Shown here: piece by piece, positions 38,101 to 52,500 of the stretch
Position numbering within the stretch: position 1 is the first letter of the stretch
Layout: each line of letters begins with the position of its first letter
From: Clusia tigrina
Taxonomy: Eukaryota > Arthropoda > Insecta > Diptera > Clusiidae
Length of the DNA: 64,000 nucleotides
NCBI GenBank assembly: GCA_920105625.2
Contig: OV050032.1
Coordinates: forward strand, 69,607,879 to 69,671,878
Direction of reading: 5' to 3'
Program-made: the position numbers and the translations under genes
Notes under the pieces: model-generated
The model's database searches: none
Told to the model about the DNA's origin: nothing
The model's input: the letters and a program-made list of their open reading frames with translations, nothing else

Positions 38101-39970
38101 GAGCGATAGCTTAAATGGATAAGAAGCTCGAGTACTTTATTGTCACAAAATTTCACGATTTTGTGACGCTCCAGTAAAAAGTTACAAGCATTTGAATGTT
38201 GTAAACTTTGATATGTACGACGGACCGTATAGAAGTTAGGGCCATTTGAAGTTTTATCAGTGGTTGATTTGGGACTCAAGGGTGTCATAGCTATGAGCGA
38301 TATCTTAAATTGACAAGAGGCTCGAGTACTTTATTGTCACAAAATTTCAAGGTTTTAGGACGCTCCAGTAAAAAGTTACAAGCATTTGATTGTTGCAAAC
38401 TTATTTGAGCGATAGCTTAAATTGACAAGAGGCTCGAGTAGTTTATTGTTACAAAATTTCTAGGTTTTCTGACGCTCCAGTAAAAATGTTACAAGCATTT
38501 ATATGTTGCAAACTTTAATAGGGGTAGGACGTGCCGTATAGAAGTTAGGGCCATTTGAAGTTTTATCAGTGTGTGATTTGGGACTCAAGGGTAGCATAGC
38601 TTTGAGCGATGGCTTAAATTGACAAGAGGCTCGAGTAATTTATTGTTACAAAATTTCAAGGTTGTATGACGCTCTAGTAAAAGTTACAAGCATTTGATTG
38701 TTGCAAACTTATTTGAGCGACAGCTTAAATTGACAAGAGGCTCGAGTAGTTTATTGTTACAAAATTTCAAGGTTTTCTGACGCTCCAGTAAAAATGTTAC
38801 AAGCATTTGTATGTTGCAAACTTTGATAGGTGTAGGACGTACCGTATAGAAGTTAGGGCCATTTGAAGTTTTATCAGTGTTTGATTTGGGACTCAAGAGT
38901 AGCATAGCTTTGAGCGATAGCTTAAATTGACAAGAGGCTCGAGTATTTTATTGTTACAAAATTTCAAGGTTTTACGACGCTGCAGTAAAAAGTTACAAGC
39001 ATTTGTATGTTGCAAACTTTGATAGGTGTAGGACGGACCGTATAGAATTTAGGGCCATTTGAAGTTTTATCAGTGTTTGATTTGGGACTCAAGGGTAGCA
39101 TAGCTATGAGCGATAGCTTAAATTGATAAGAGGCACGAGTACTGTGATGTCACAAAATTTCGAGGTTTTATGACGCTCCAGTAAAAAGTTACAAGCAATT
39201 GATTGTTGCAAACTTTGATAGGTGTAGGACGCACCGTATAGAAGTTAGGGCCATTTGAAGTTTTATCAGTGTTTTATTTGGGACTCAAAAGTAGCATAGC
39301 TATGAGCGATAGCTTAAATGGATAAGTGGCTCGAGTACTTTATTGTCACAAAATTTCAAGATTTTATGACGCTCCAGTAAAAAGTTACAAGCATTTCATT
39401 GTTGCAAACTTTGATAGGTGTAGGACGCACCGTATAGAAGATAGGGCCATTTGAAATTTTAGCAGTGTTTGATTTTGGAGTCAAGGGTAGCATAGCTATG
39501 AGCTATAGCTTAAATTGACAAGAGGCTTGAGTACTTTATTGTCACAAAATTTCAAGGACGCTCCTGTAAAAAGTTACAAGCATTTGAATGTTGCAAACTT
39601 TGATAGGTGTAGGACGCACCGTATAGAAGTTAGGGCCATTTGAAGTTTTATCAGTGTTTTATTTGGGACTCAAAAGTAGCATAGCTATGAGCGATAGCTT
39701 AAATGGATAAGAGGCTCGAGTACTTTATTGTCACAAAATTTCCAGATTTTATGATGCCCCAGTAAAATTCATTCATTGTTGCAAACTTTGATAGGTGTAG
39801 GCCGCACCCTATAGAATGATAGGGCCATTTGAAATTTTAGCAGTGTTTGATTTTGGAGTCAAGGGTAGCATAGCTATGAGCTATAGCTTAAATTGACAAG
39901 AGGCTCGAGTACTTTATTGTCACAAAATTTCAAGGACGCTCCTGTAAAAAGTTACAAGCATTTGATTGTT
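32160..39970 (+). repeat. 3.75-kb higher-order repeat, two copies
   Basis: The stretch from about 32.47 to 35.6 kb and the stretch from about 36.22 to 39.4 kb align at offset 3754-3755 (for example 32755 to 36509 and 34342 to 38097). Each copy itself contains two parallel halves, each with a pair of truncated monomers (32468/32778, 34643/34943, 36222/36529, 38397/38706). A 38-bp loss near 34930 and a 1-bp loss near 38680 mark individual copies. The kind tcattcattgttgc occurs at 35621 and 39769. Confidence 0.8.
35600..35640 (+). repeat. Monomer with tcattcattgttgc deletion junction
   Basis: Here ccagtaaaattcattcattg replaces ccagtaaaaagttacaag plus catttcattg, a net loss of about eight bases with a small tcat duplication. 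Recurs at 39769, about 46209 and about 60035, each followed by a ttttggagtcaaggg monomer. It is another marker for copied blocks. Confidence 0.75.
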
Positions 39971-41160
39971 GCAAACTTATTTGAGCGACAGCTTAAATTG
40001 ACAAGAGGCTCGAGTAGTTTATTGTTACAAAATTTCCAGATTTTGTGACGCTCCAGTAAAAAGTTACAAGCAGTTGAAAGTTGCAAACTTTGATATGTAC
40101 GACGGACCGTATAGAAGTTAGGGCCATTTGAAGTTTTATCAGTGTTTGATTGAGACTCAAGGGTGGCATAGCTATGAGCGATATCTTAAATTGACAAGAG
40201 GCTCGAGTATTTTATTGTCACAAAATTTCAAGGTTTTAGGACGCTCCATTTAAAAGTTACAAGCATTTGATTGTTGCAAACTTATTTGAGCGATAGCTTA
40301 AATTGACAAGAGGCTCGAGTAGTTTATTGTTACAAAATTTCAAGGTTTTCTGACGCTCCAGTAAAAATGTTACAAGCATTTGTATGTTGCAAACTTTGAT
40401 AGGTGTAGGACGTGCCGTATAGAAGTTAGGGCCATTTGAAGTTTTATCAGTGTGTGATTTGGGACTCAAGGGAAACATAGCTTTGAGCGATGGCTTAAAT
40501 TGACAAGAGGCTCGAGTACTTTATTGTTACAAAATTTCAAGGTTGTATGACGCTCCAGTAAAAAGTTACAAGCATTTGATTGTTGCAAACTTATTTGAGC
40601 GATAGCTTAAATTGACAAGAGGCTCGAGTAGTTTATTGTTACAAAATTTCAAGGTTTTCTGACGCTCCAGTAAAAATGTTACAAGCATTTGTATGTTGCA
40701 AACTTTGATAGGTGTAGGACGTACCGTATAGAAGTTAGGGCCATTTGAAGTTTTATCAGTGTTTTATTTGGGACTCAAACGTAGCATAGCTATGAGCGAT
40801 AGCTTAAATGGATAAGAGGCTCGAGTACTTTATTGTCACAAAATTTCAAGATTTTATGACGCTCCAGTAAAAAGTTACAAGCATTTGATCGTTGCAAACT
40901 TTGATAGGTGTAGGACGCACCGTATAGAAGTTAGGGCCATTTGAAGTTTTATCAGAGTTTGATTTGGGACTCAAGGGTAGCATAGCTAGGAGCGATATCT
41001 TAAATTGACAAGAGGCTCGAGTATTTTATTGTCACAAAATTTCAAGGTTTTAGGACGCTCCATTTAAAAGTTACAAGCATTTGATTGTTGCAAACTTTTA
41101 TAGGTATAGGTCGCACCGTACAGAAGTAAAGGCCGTTTGAAGTTTTATCAGTGTTTGATT
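39970..41160 (+). repeat. Transition with three truncated monomers
   Basis: Truncated-monomer junctions lie at 39974, 40277 and 40587, the densest run in this part. Private marks gctccatttaaaag and aagggaaacatagc begin here (about 40244 and 40470) and become common after 46.9 kb. The stretch 40.20-41.04 kb corresponds to the repeated unit at 49.50-50.34 and 50.32-51.1 kb. Confidence 0.75.
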
Positions 41161-44100
41161 TGGGAATCAAGGGTGGCATAGCTATGAGCGATATCTTAAA
41201 TTGACAAGAAGCTCGAGTATTTTATTGTCACAAAATTTCAAGGTATTAGGACGCTCCAGTATAAAGTTACAAGCATTTGATTGTTGCAAACTTTGAGAGG
41301 TATAGGACGCACCGTACAGAAGTTAAGGCTATTTGGAGTTTTATCAGTGTTTGATTTGGGACTCAAGGGTAGCATAGCTATGAGCGATAGCTTAAATTGA
41401 TAAGAGGCACGAGTACTGTGATGTCACAAAATTTCGAGGTTTTATGACGCTACAGTAAAAAGTTACAAGCAATTGATGGCTGCAAACTTTGATAGATGTA
41501 GGACGCACCGTATAGAAGTTAGGGCCATTTGAAGTTTTATCAGTGTTTTATTTGGGACTCAAAAGTAGCATAGCTATGAGCGATAGCGTAAATGGACAAG
41601 AGGCTCGAGTACTTTATTGTCACAAAATTTCAAGATTTTATGACGCTCCAGTAAAAAGTTACAAACATTTGATCGTTGCAAACTTTGATAGGTGTAGGAC
41701 GCACCGTATATAAGTTAGGGCCATTTGAAGTTTTATCAGTGTTTGATTTGGGACTTACGGGTGGCATAGCTATGAGCGATATCTTAAATTGACAAGAGGC
41801 TCGAGTATTTTATTGTCACAAAATTTCAAGGACGCTCCTGTAAAAAGTTACAAGCATTTGAATGTTGCAAACTTTGATATGTAGGACGGACCGTATAGAA
41901 GTTAGGGCCATTTGAAGTTTTATCAGTGGTTGATTTGGGGCTCAAGGGTGGCATGGCTATGAGCGATATCTTAAATTGACAAGAGGCTCGAGTACTTTAT
42001 TGTCACAAAATTTCAAGGTTTTAGGAAGCTCCAGTAAAAAGTTACAAGCATTTGATTGTTGCAAATTTATTTGAGCGATAGCTTAAATTGACAAGAGGCT
42101 CGAGTAGTTTATTGTTACAAAATTTCAAGGTTTTCTGACGCTCCAGTAAAAATGTTACAAGCATTTGTATGTTGCAAACTTTAATAGGGGTAGGACGTGC
42201 CGTATAGAAGTTAGGGCCATTTGAAGTTTTATCAGTGTGTGATTCGGGACTCAAGGGTAGCATAGGTTTGAGCGATGGCTTAAATTGACAAGAGGCTCGA
42301 GTACTTTATTGTTACAAAATTTCAAGGTTGTATGACGCTCCAGTAAATAGTTACAAGCATTTGATTGTTGCAAACTTATTTGAGCGACAGCTTAAATTGA
42401 CAAGAGGCTCGAGTAGTTTATTGTTACAAAATTTCGAGGTTTTCTGACGCTCCAGTAAAAATGTTACAAGCATTTGTATGTTGCTAACTTTGATAGGTGT
42501 AGGACGTACCGTATAGAAGTTAGGGCCATTTGAAGTTTTATCAGAGTTTGATTTGGGACTCAAGAGTAGCATAGCTTTGAGCGATAGCTTAAATTGACAA
42601 GAGGCTCGAGTATTTTATTGTTACAAAATTTCAAGGATTTACGACGCTGCAGTAAAAAGTTACAAGCATTTATATGTTGCAAACTTTGATAGGTGTAGGA
42701 CGTACCGTATAGAATTTAGGGCCATTTGAAGTTTTATCAGTGTTTGATTTGGGACTCAAGGGTAGCATAGCTATGAGCGATAGCTTAAATTGATAAGAGG
42801 CACGAGTACTGTGATGTCACAAAATTTCGAGGTTTAATGACGCTCCAGTAAAAAGTTACAAGCAATTGATTGTTGCAAACTTTGATAGGTGTAGGACGCA
42901 CCGTATAGAAGTTAGGGCCATTGGAAGTTTTATCAGCGTTTTATTTGGGACTCAAAAGTAGCATAGCTATGAGCGATAGCTTAAATGGATAAGTGGCTCG
43001 AGTACTTTATTGTCACAAAATTTCAAGATTTTATGACGCTCCAGTAAAAAGTTACAAGCATTTCATTGTTGCAAAGTTTGATAGGTGTAGGACGCACCGT
43101 ATAGAAGATAGGGCCATTTGAAATTTTAGCAGTGTTTGATTTTGGAGTCAAGGGTAGCACAGCTATGAGCTATAGCTTAAATTGACAAGAGGCTCGAGTA
43201 CCTTATTGTCACAAAATTTCAAGATTTTATGACGCTCCAGTAAAAAGTTACAACCATTTGCTCGTTGCAAACTTTGATAGGTGTAGGACGCACCGTATAG
43301 AAGTTAGGGCCATTTGAAGTTTTATCAGAGTTTGATTTGGGACTCAAGGGTAGCATAGCTAGGAGCGATAACTTAAATTGATTAGAGGCTCGAGTACTTT
43401 ATTGTCACAAAATTTCAAGGTTTTAGGACGCTCCAGTAAAAAGTTACAAGCATTTGATTGTTGCAAACTTTTATAGGTATAGGTCGCACCGTACAGAAGT
43501 AAAGGCCGTTTGAAGTTTTATCAGTGTTTGATTTGGGAATCAAGGGTGGCATAGCTATGAGCGATATCTTAAATTGACAAGAAGCTCGAGTATTTTATTG
43601 TCACAAAATTTCAAGGTATTAGGACGCTCCAGTATAAAGTTACAAGCATTTGATTGTTGCAAACTTTGAGAGGTATAGGACGCACCGTACAGAAGTTAAG
43701 GCTATTTGGAGTTTTATCAGTGTTTGATTTGGGACTCAAGGGTAGCATAGCTATGAGCGATAGCTTAAATTGATAAGAGGCACGAGTACTGTGATGTCAC
43801 AAAATTTCGAGGTTTTATGACGCTACAGTAAAAAGTTACAAGCAATTGATTGCTGCAAACTTTGATAGATGTAGGACGCACCGTATAGAAGTTAGGGCCA
43901 TTTGAAGTTTTATCAGTGTTTTATTTGGGACTCAAAAGTAGCATAGCTATGAGCGATAGCGTAAATGGACAAGAGGCTCGAGTACTTTATTGTCACAAAA
44001 TTTCAAGATTTTATGATGCTCCAGTAAAAAGTTACAAACATTTGATCGTTGCAAACTTTGATAGGTGTAGGACGCACCGTATATAAGTTAGGGCCATTTG

Positions 44101-45900
44101 AAGTTTTATCAGTGTTTGATTTGGGACTTACGGGTGGCATAGCTATGAGCGATATCTTAAATTGACAAGAGGCTCGAGTACTTTATTGTCACAAAATTTC
44201 AAGGTTTTAGGAAGCTCCAGTAAAAAGTTACAAGCATTTGATTGTTGCAAATTTATTTGAGCGATAGCTTAAATTGACAAGAGGCTCGAGTAGTTTATTG
44301 TTACAAAATTTCAAGGTTTTCTGACGCTCCAGTAAAAATGTTACAAGCATTTGTATGTTGCAAACTTTAATAGGGGTAGGACGTGCCGTATAGAAGTTAG
44401 GGCCATTTGAAGTTTTATCAGTGTGTGATTCGGGACTCAAGGATAGCATAGGTTTGAGCGATGGCTTAAATTGACAAGAGGCTCGAGTACTTTATTGTTA
44501 CAAAATTTCAAGGTTGTATGACGCTCCAGTAAATAGTTACAAGCATTTGATTGTTGCAAACTTATTTGAGCGACAGCTTAAATTGACAAGAGGCTCGAGT
44601 AGTTTATTGTTACAAAATTTCGAGGTTTTCTGACGCTCCAGTAAAAATGTTACAAGCATTTGTATGTTGCTAACTTTGATAGGTGTAGGACGTACCGTAT
44701 AGAAGTTAGGGCCATTTGAAGTTTTATCAGAGTTTGATTTGGGACTCAAGAGTAGCATAGCTTTGAGCGATAGCTTAAATTGACAAGAGGCTCGAGTATT
44801 TTATTGTTACAAAATTTCAAGGATTTACGACGCTGCAGTAAAAAGTTACAAGCATTTATATGTTGCAAACTTTGATAGGTGTAGGACGTACCGTATAGAA
44901 TTTAGGGCCATTTGAAGTTTTATCAGTGTTTGATTTGGGACTCAAGGGTAGCATAGCTATGAGCGATAGCTTAAATTGATAAGAGGCACGAGTACTGTGA
45001 TGTCACAAAATTTCGAGGTTTAATGACGCTCCAGTAAAAAGTTACAAGCAATTGATTGTTGCAAACTTTGATAGGTGTAGGACGCACCGTATAGAAGTTA
45101 GGGCCATTGGAAGTTTTATCAGCGTTTTATTTGGGACTCAAAAGTAGCATAGCTATGAGCGATAGCTTAAATGGATAAGTGGCTCGAGTACTTTATTGTC
45201 ACAAAATTTCAAGATTTTATGACGCTCCAGTAAAAAGTTACAAGCATTTCATTGTTGCAAAGTTTGATAGGTGTAGGACGCACCGTATAGAAGATGGGCC
45301 ATTTGAAATTTTAGCAGTGTTTGATTTTGGAGTCAAGGGTAGCACAGCTATGAGCTATAGCTTAAAATGACAAGAGGCTCGAGTACCTTATTGTCACAAA
45401 ATTTCAAGATTTTATGACGCTCCAGTAAAAAGTTACAACCATTTGCTCGTTGCAAACTTTGATAGGTGTAGGACACACCGTATAGAAGTTAGGGCCATTT
45501 GAAGTTTTATCAGAGTTTGATTTGGGACTCAAGGGTAGCATAGCTATGAGCGATAACTTAAATTGATTACAGGCTCGAGTACTTTATTGTCACAAAATTT
45601 CAAGGTTTTAGGACGCTCCAGTAAAAAGTTACAAGCATTTGATTGTTGCAAACTTTTATAGGTATAGGTCGCACCGTACAGAAGTAAAGGCCGTTTGAAG
45701 TTTTATCAGTGTTTGATTTGGGAATCAAGGGTGGCATAGCTATGAGCTATATCTTAAATTGACAAGACGCTCGAGTATTTTATTGTCACAAAATTTCAAG
45801 GTATTAGGACGCTCCAGTAAAAAGTTACAAGCATTTGATTGTTGCAAACTTTGAGAGGTATAGGACGCACCGTACAGAAGTAAAGGCCATTTGGAGTTTT
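41160..45900 (+). repeat. 2.19-kb higher-order repeat, two copies
   Basis: The mark tgggaatcaagggtggc occurs at 41161, 43534 and 45719, spacings 2373 and 2185. Truncated-monomer pairs at 42063/42371 and 44248/44558 are 2186 apart. The first copy has one extra monomer of the caaggacgctcc kind near 41830, explaining its longer length. Copies look almost identical across most of their length, so duplication was recent. The unit also returns at 51.2-53.6 kb (offset 7737 from the second copy, 9922 from the first) and at 56.1-58.2 kb. Confidence 0.85.
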
Positions 45901-47520
45901 ATCAGTGTTTGATTTGGGACTCAAGGGTAGCATAGCTATGAGCGATAGCTTAAATTGATAAGAGGCACAGGTACTGTGATGTCACAAAATTTCGAGGTTT
46001 TATGACGCTCCAGTAAAAAGTTACAAGCAATTGATTGTTGCAAACTTTGATAGGTGTAGGACGCACCATATAGAAGTTAGGGCCATTTGAAGATTTATCA
46101 GTGTTTTATTTGGGACTCAAAAGTAGGATAGCTATGAGCGATAGCTTAAATGGATAAGTGGCTGGAGTACTTTATTGTCACCAAATTTCCAGATTTTATG
46201 ATGCTCCAGTAAAATTCATTCATTGTTGCAAACTTTGATAGGTGTAGGCCGCACCGTATAGAATGATAGGGCCATTTGAAATTTTAGCAGTGTTTGATTT
46301 TGGAGTCAAGGGTAGCATAGCTATGAGCTATAGCTTAAATTGACAAGAGGCTCGAGTACTTTATTGTCACAAAATTTCAAGGACGCTCCTGTAAAAAGTT
46401 ACAAGCATTTAAATGTTGCAAACTTTGATAGGTGGAGGACGCACCGTACATAAGTTAGAGCCATTTGTAGATTTAGCAGTGTTTTATTTTGAAGTCAAGT
46501 TTAGCATAGCTATGAGCGATAGCTTAAATTGATAAGAGGCACGAGTACTGTGATGTCACAAAATTTCGAGGTTTAATGACGCTCCAGTAAAAAGTTACAA
46601 GCAATTGATTGTTGCAAACTTTGATAGGTGTAGGACGCAGCGTATAGAAGTTTGGACTATTTGAAGTTTTATCAGTTTTTGATATGGGACTCAAGGGTAG
46701 CATAGCTATGAGCGATAGCTTAAATTGATAAGAAGCTCGAGTACTTTATTGTCACAAAATTTCTAGATTTTGTGACGCTCCAGTAAAAAGTTACAAGCAT
46801 TTGAAAGTTGCAAACTTTGATATGTACGACGGACCGTATAGAAGTTAGGGCCATTTGAAGTTTTATCAGTGTTTGATTTGGGACTCAAGGGTGGCATAGC
46901 TATGAGCGATATCTTAAATTGACAAGAGGCTCGAGTACTTTATTGTCACAAAATTTCAAGGTTTTAGGACGCTCCATTTAAAAGTTACAAGCATTTGATT
47001 GTTGCAAACTTATTTGAGCGATAGCTTAAATTGACAAGAGGCTCGAGTAGTTTATTGTTACAAAATTTCAAGGTTTTCTGACGCTCCAGTAAAAATGTTA
47101 CAAGCATTTGTATGTTGCAAACTTTGATAGGTGTAGGACGGGCCGTATAGAAGTTAGGGCCATTTGAAGTTTTATCAGTGTGTGATTTGGGACTCAAGGG
47201 AAACATAGCTTTGAGCGATGGCTTAAATTGACAAGAGGCTCGAGTACTTTATTGTTACAAAATTTCAAGGTTGTATGACGCTCCAGTAAAAAGTTACAAG
47301 CATTTGATTGTTGCAAACTTATTTGAGCGATAGCTTAAATTGACAAGAGGCTCCAGTAGTTTATTGTTACAAAATTTCTAGGTTTTCTGACGCTCCAGTA
47401 AAAATGTTTCAAGCATTTGTATGTTGCAAACTTTGATAGGTGTAGGACGTACCGTATAGAAGTTAGGGCCATTTGAAGTTTTATCAGTGTATGATTTGGG
47501 ACTCAAGAGTAGCATAGCTT
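45900..47520 (+). repeat. Mixed type A to T transition
   Basis: Type A monomers of the gaggcac, tcattcattgttgc (about 46209) and ttttgaagtcaag kinds lead into gctccatttaaaag at about 46971 and truncated monomers at 47007 and 47317. The order resembles 35.3-36.7 kb. Confidence 0.75.
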
Positions 47521-49500
47521 TGAGCGATAGCTTAAATTGACAAGAGGCTCGAGTATTTTATTGTTACAAAATTTCAAGGTTTTACGACGCTGCAGTAAAA
47601 AGTTACAAGCATTTGTATGTTGCAAACTTTGATAGGTGTAGGACGTGCCGTATAGAAGTTAGGGCCATTTGAAGTTTTATCAGTGTTTGATTTGGGACTC
47701 AAGGGTAGCATAGCTTTGAGCGATAACTTAATTTGACAAGAGGCTCGAGTACTTTATTGTTACAAAATTTCAAGGTTTTATGACGCTCCAGTAAAAAAGT
47801 TACAAGCATTTGTATGCTGCAAACTTTCATAGGTGTAGGACGTACCGTATAGCAGTTAGGGCCATTTGAAGTTTTATCAATGTTTGATTTGGGACTCAAG
47901 GGTAGCATAGCTTTGAGCGATAGCTTAAATTGACAAGAGGCTCGAGTACTTTATTGTTACAAAATTTCAAGGTTTTATGACGCCCCTTAAAAAGTTACAA
48001 GCATTTGTATGTTGTAAACTTTGATAGGTGTAGGACGTAGCGTATAGAAGTTAAGGCCATTTGAAGTTTTATCAGTGTTTGATTTGGGACTCAAGGGTAG
48101 CATAGCTTTGACTGATAGCTTAAATTGACAAGAGGCTCTTGTACTTTATTGTTACAAAATTTCAAGGTTTTATGACGCTCCAGTAAAAAGTTACAAGCAT
48201 TTGTATGCTGCCAACTTTGATAGGTGTAGGACGTACCGTATAGAAGTTAGGGCCATTTGAAGTTTTATCAGTGTTTGATTTGGGACTCAAGTGTAGCATA
48301 GCTTTGAGCGATAGCTTAAATTGACAAGAGGCTCGAGTACTTTATTGTTACAAAATTTCAAGGTTTTATGACGCCTCCTTAAAAAGTTACAAGCATTTGT
48401 ATGTTGCAAACTTTGATAGGTGTAGGACGTAGCGTATAGAAGTTAACGCCATTTGAAGTTTTATCAGTGTTTGATTTCGGACACAAGGGTAGCTTAGCTT
48501 TGAGCGATAGCTTAAATTGACAAGAGGCTCGAGTACTTTATTGTTACAAAATTTCAAGGTTTTATGACGCTCCAGTAAAAAGCTACAAGCATTTGTATGC
48601 TGCAAACTTTCATAGGTGTAGGACGTACCGTATAGCAGTTAGGGCCATTTGAAGTTTTATCAATGTTTGATTTGGGACTCAAGGGTAGCATAGCTTTGAG
48701 CGATAGCTTAAATTGACAAGAGGCTCGAGTACTTTATTGTTACAAAATTTCAAGGTTTTATGACGCCCCTTAAAAAGTTACAAGCATTTGTATGTTGTAA
48801 ACTTTGATAGGTGTAGGACGTAGCGTATAGAAGTTAAGGCCATTTGAAGTTTTATCAGTGTTTGATTTGGGACTCAAGGGTAGCATAGCTTTGAGTGATA
48901 GCTTAAATTGACAAGAGGCTCTTGTACTTTATTGTTACAAAATTTCAAGGTTTTATGACGCTCCAGTAAAAAGTTACAAGCATTTGTATGCTGCCAACTT
49001 TGATAGGTGTAGGACGTACCGTATAGAAGTTAGGGCCATTTGAAGTTTTATCAGTGTTTGATTTGGGACTCAAGTGTAGCATAGCTTTGAGCGATAGCTT
49101 AAATTGACAAGGGGCTCGAGTACTTTATTGTTACAAAATTTCAAGGTTTTATGCCGCCTCCTTAAAAAGTTACAAGCATTTGTATGTTGCAAACTTTGAT
49201 AGGTGTAGGACGTAGCGTATAGAAGTTAATGCCATTTGAAGTTTTATCAGTGTTTGATTTCGGACTCAAGGGTAGCTTAGCTTTGAGCGATAGCTTAAAT
49301 TGACAAGAGGCTCGAGTACTTTATTGTTACAAAATTTCAAGGTTTTATGACGCTCCAGTAAAAAGTTACAAGCATTTGTATGTTGCAAACTTTGATAGGT
49401 GGAGGACGTACCGTATAGAAGTTAGGGCCATTTGAAGTTTTATCAGTGTTTGATTTCGGACTCAAGGGTAGCATAGCTTTGAGCGATAGCTTAAATTGAC
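47520..49500 (+). repeat. Type T block with 783-bp four-monomer repeat
   Basis: Marks repeat at offset 783: tgtatgctgcaaactttcat at 47811 and 48594, and ctcttgtacttt at 48136 and 48919. Within each unit gacgccccttaaaaag and gacgcctccttaaaaag monomers alternate with ordinary ones. A single copy of the same series lies at 61.4-62.2 kb, and older relatives with ccccttaaaaattt lie near 20.9 and 25.5 kb. Confidence 0.85.
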
Positions 49501-52500
49501 AAGAGGCTCGAGTATTTTATTGTCACAAAATTTCAAGGTTTTAGGACGCTCCATTTAAAAGTTACAAGCATTTGATTGTTGCAAACTTATTTGAGCGATA
49601 GCTTAAATTGACAAGAGGCTCGAGTAGTTTATTGTTACAAAATTTCAAGGTTTTCTGACGCTCCAGTAAAAATGTTACAAGCATTTGTATGTTGCAAACT
49701 TTGATAGGTGTAGGACGTGCCGTATAGAAGTTAGGGCCATTTGAAGTTTTATCAGTGTGTGATTTGGGACTCAAGGGAAACATAGCTTTGAGCGATGGCT
49801 TAAATTGACAAGAGGCTCGAGTACTTTATTGTTACAAAATTTCAAGGTTGTATGACGCTCCAGTAAAAAGTTACAAGCATTTGATTGTTGCAAACTTATT
49901 TGAGCGATAGCTTAAATTGACAAGAGGCTCGAGTAGTTTATTGTTACAAAATTTCAAGGTTTTATGACGCTCCAGTAAAAAGTTACAAGCATTTGTATGT
50001 TGCAAACTTTGATAGGTGTAGGACGTACCGTATAGAAGTTAGGGCCATTTGAAGTTTTATCAGTGTTTTATTTGGGACTCAAACGTAGCATAGCTATGAG
50101 CGATAGCGTAAATGGATAAGAGGCTCGAGTACTTTATTGTCACAAAATTTCAAGATTTTATGACGCTCCAGTAAAAAGTTACAAGCATTTGATCGTTGCA
50201 AACTTTGATAGGTGTAGGACGCACCGTATAGAAGTTAGGGCCATTTGAAGTTTTATCAGAGTTTGATTTGGGACTCAAGGGTAGCATAGCTAGGAGCGAT
50301 ATCTTAAATTGACAAGAGGCTCGAGTATTTTATTGTCACAAAATTTCAAGGTTTTAGGACGCTCCATTTAAAAGTTACAAGCATTTGATTGTTGCAAACT
50401 TATTTGAGCGATAGCTTAAATTGACAAGAGGCTCGAGTAGTTTATTGTTACAAAATTTCAAGGTTTTCTGACGCTCCAGTAAAAATGTTACAAGCATTTG
50501 TATGTTGCAAACTTTGATAGGTGTAGGACGTGCCGTATAGAAGTTAGGGCCATTTGAAGTTTTATCAGTGTGTGATTTGGGACTCAAGGGAAACATAGCT
50601 TTGAGCGATGGCTTAAATTGACAAGAGGCTCGAGTACTTTATTGTTACAAAATTTCAAGGTTGTATGACGCTCCAGTAAAAAGTTACAAGCATTTGATTG
50701 TTGCAAACTTATTTGAGCGATAGCTTAAATTGACAAGAGGCTCGAGTAGTTTATTGTTACAAAATTTCAAGGTTTTCTGACGCTCCAGTAAAAATGTTAC
50801 AAGCATTTGTATGTTGCAAACTTTGATAGGTGTAGGACGTACCGTATAGAAGTTAGGGCCATTTGAAGTTTTATCAGTGTTTTATTTGGGACTCAAACGT
50901 AGCATAGCTATGAGCGATAGCGTAAATGGATAAGAGGCTCGAGTACTTTATTGTCACAAAATTTCAAGATTTTATGACGCTCCAGTAAAAAGTTACAAGC
51001 ATTTGATCGTTGCAAACTTTGATAGGTGTAGGACGCACCGTATAGAAGTTAGGGCCATTTGAAGTTTTATCAGAGTTTGATTTGGGACTCAAGGGTAGCA
51101 TAGCTAGGAGCGATAACTTAAATTGATTAGAGGCTCGAGTACTTTATTGTCACAAAATTTCAAGGTTTTAGGACGCTCCAGTAAAAAGTTACAAGCATTT
51201 GATTGTTGCAAACTTTGAGAGGTATAGGACGCACCGTACAGAAGTTAAGGCTATTTGGAGTTTTATCAGTGTTTGATTTGGGACTCAAGGGTAGCATAGC
51301 TATGAGCGATAGCTTAAATTGATAAGAGGCACGAGTACTGTGATGTCACAAAATTTCGAGGTTTTATGACGCTACAGTAAAAAGTTACAAGCAATTGATT
51401 GCTGCAAACTTTCATAGATGTAGGACGCACCGTATAGAAGTTAGGGCCATTTGAAGTTTTATCAGTGTTTTATTTGGGACTCAAAAGTAGCATAGCTATG
51501 AGCGATAGCGTAAATGGATAAGAGGCTCGAGTACTTTATTGTCACAAAATTTCAAGATTTTATGACGCTCCAGTAAAAAGTTACAAACATTTGATCGTTG
51601 CAAACTTTGATAGGTGTAGGACGCACCGTATATAAGTTAGGGCCATTTGAAGTTTTATCAGTGTTTGATTTGGGACTTACGGGTGGCATAGCTATGAGCG
51701 ATATCTTAAATTGACAAGAGGCTCGAGTATTTTATTGTCACAAAATTTCAAGGACGCTCCTGAAAAAAGTTACAAGCATTTGAATGTTGCAAACTTTGAT
51801 ATGTAGGACGGACCGTATAGAAGTTAGGGCCATTTGAAGTTTTATCAGTGGTTGATTTGGGGCTCAAGGGTGGCATGGCTATGAGCGATATCTTAAATTG
51901 ACAAGAGGCTCGAGTACTTTATTGTCACAAAATTTCAAGGTTTTAGGAAGCTCCAGTAAAAAGTTACAAGCATTTGATTGTTGCAAATTTATTTGAGCGA
52001 TAGCTTAAATTGACAAGAGGCTCGAGTAGTTTATTGTTACAAAATTTCAAGGTTTTCTGACGCTCCAGTAAAAATGTTACAAGCATTTGTATGTTGCAAA
52101 CTTTAATAGGGGTAGGACGTGCCGTATAGAAGTTAGGGCCATTTGAAGTTTTATCAGTGTGTGATTTGGGACTCAAGGGTAGCATAGGTTTGAGCGATGG
52201 CTTAAATTGACAAGAGGCTCGAGTACTTTATTGTTACAAAATTTCAAGGTTGTATGACGCTCCAGTAAATAGTTACAAGCATTTGATTGTTGCAAACTTA
52301 TTTGAGCGACAGCTTAAATTGACAAGAGGCTCGAGTAGTTTATTGTTACAAAATTTCGAGGTTTTCTGACGCTCCAGTAAAAATGTTACAAGCATTTGTA
52401 TGTTGCTAACTTTGATAGGTGTAGGACGTACCGTATAGAAGTTAGGGCCATTTGAAGTTTTATCAGAGTTTGATTTGGGACTCAAGAGTAGCATAGCTTT

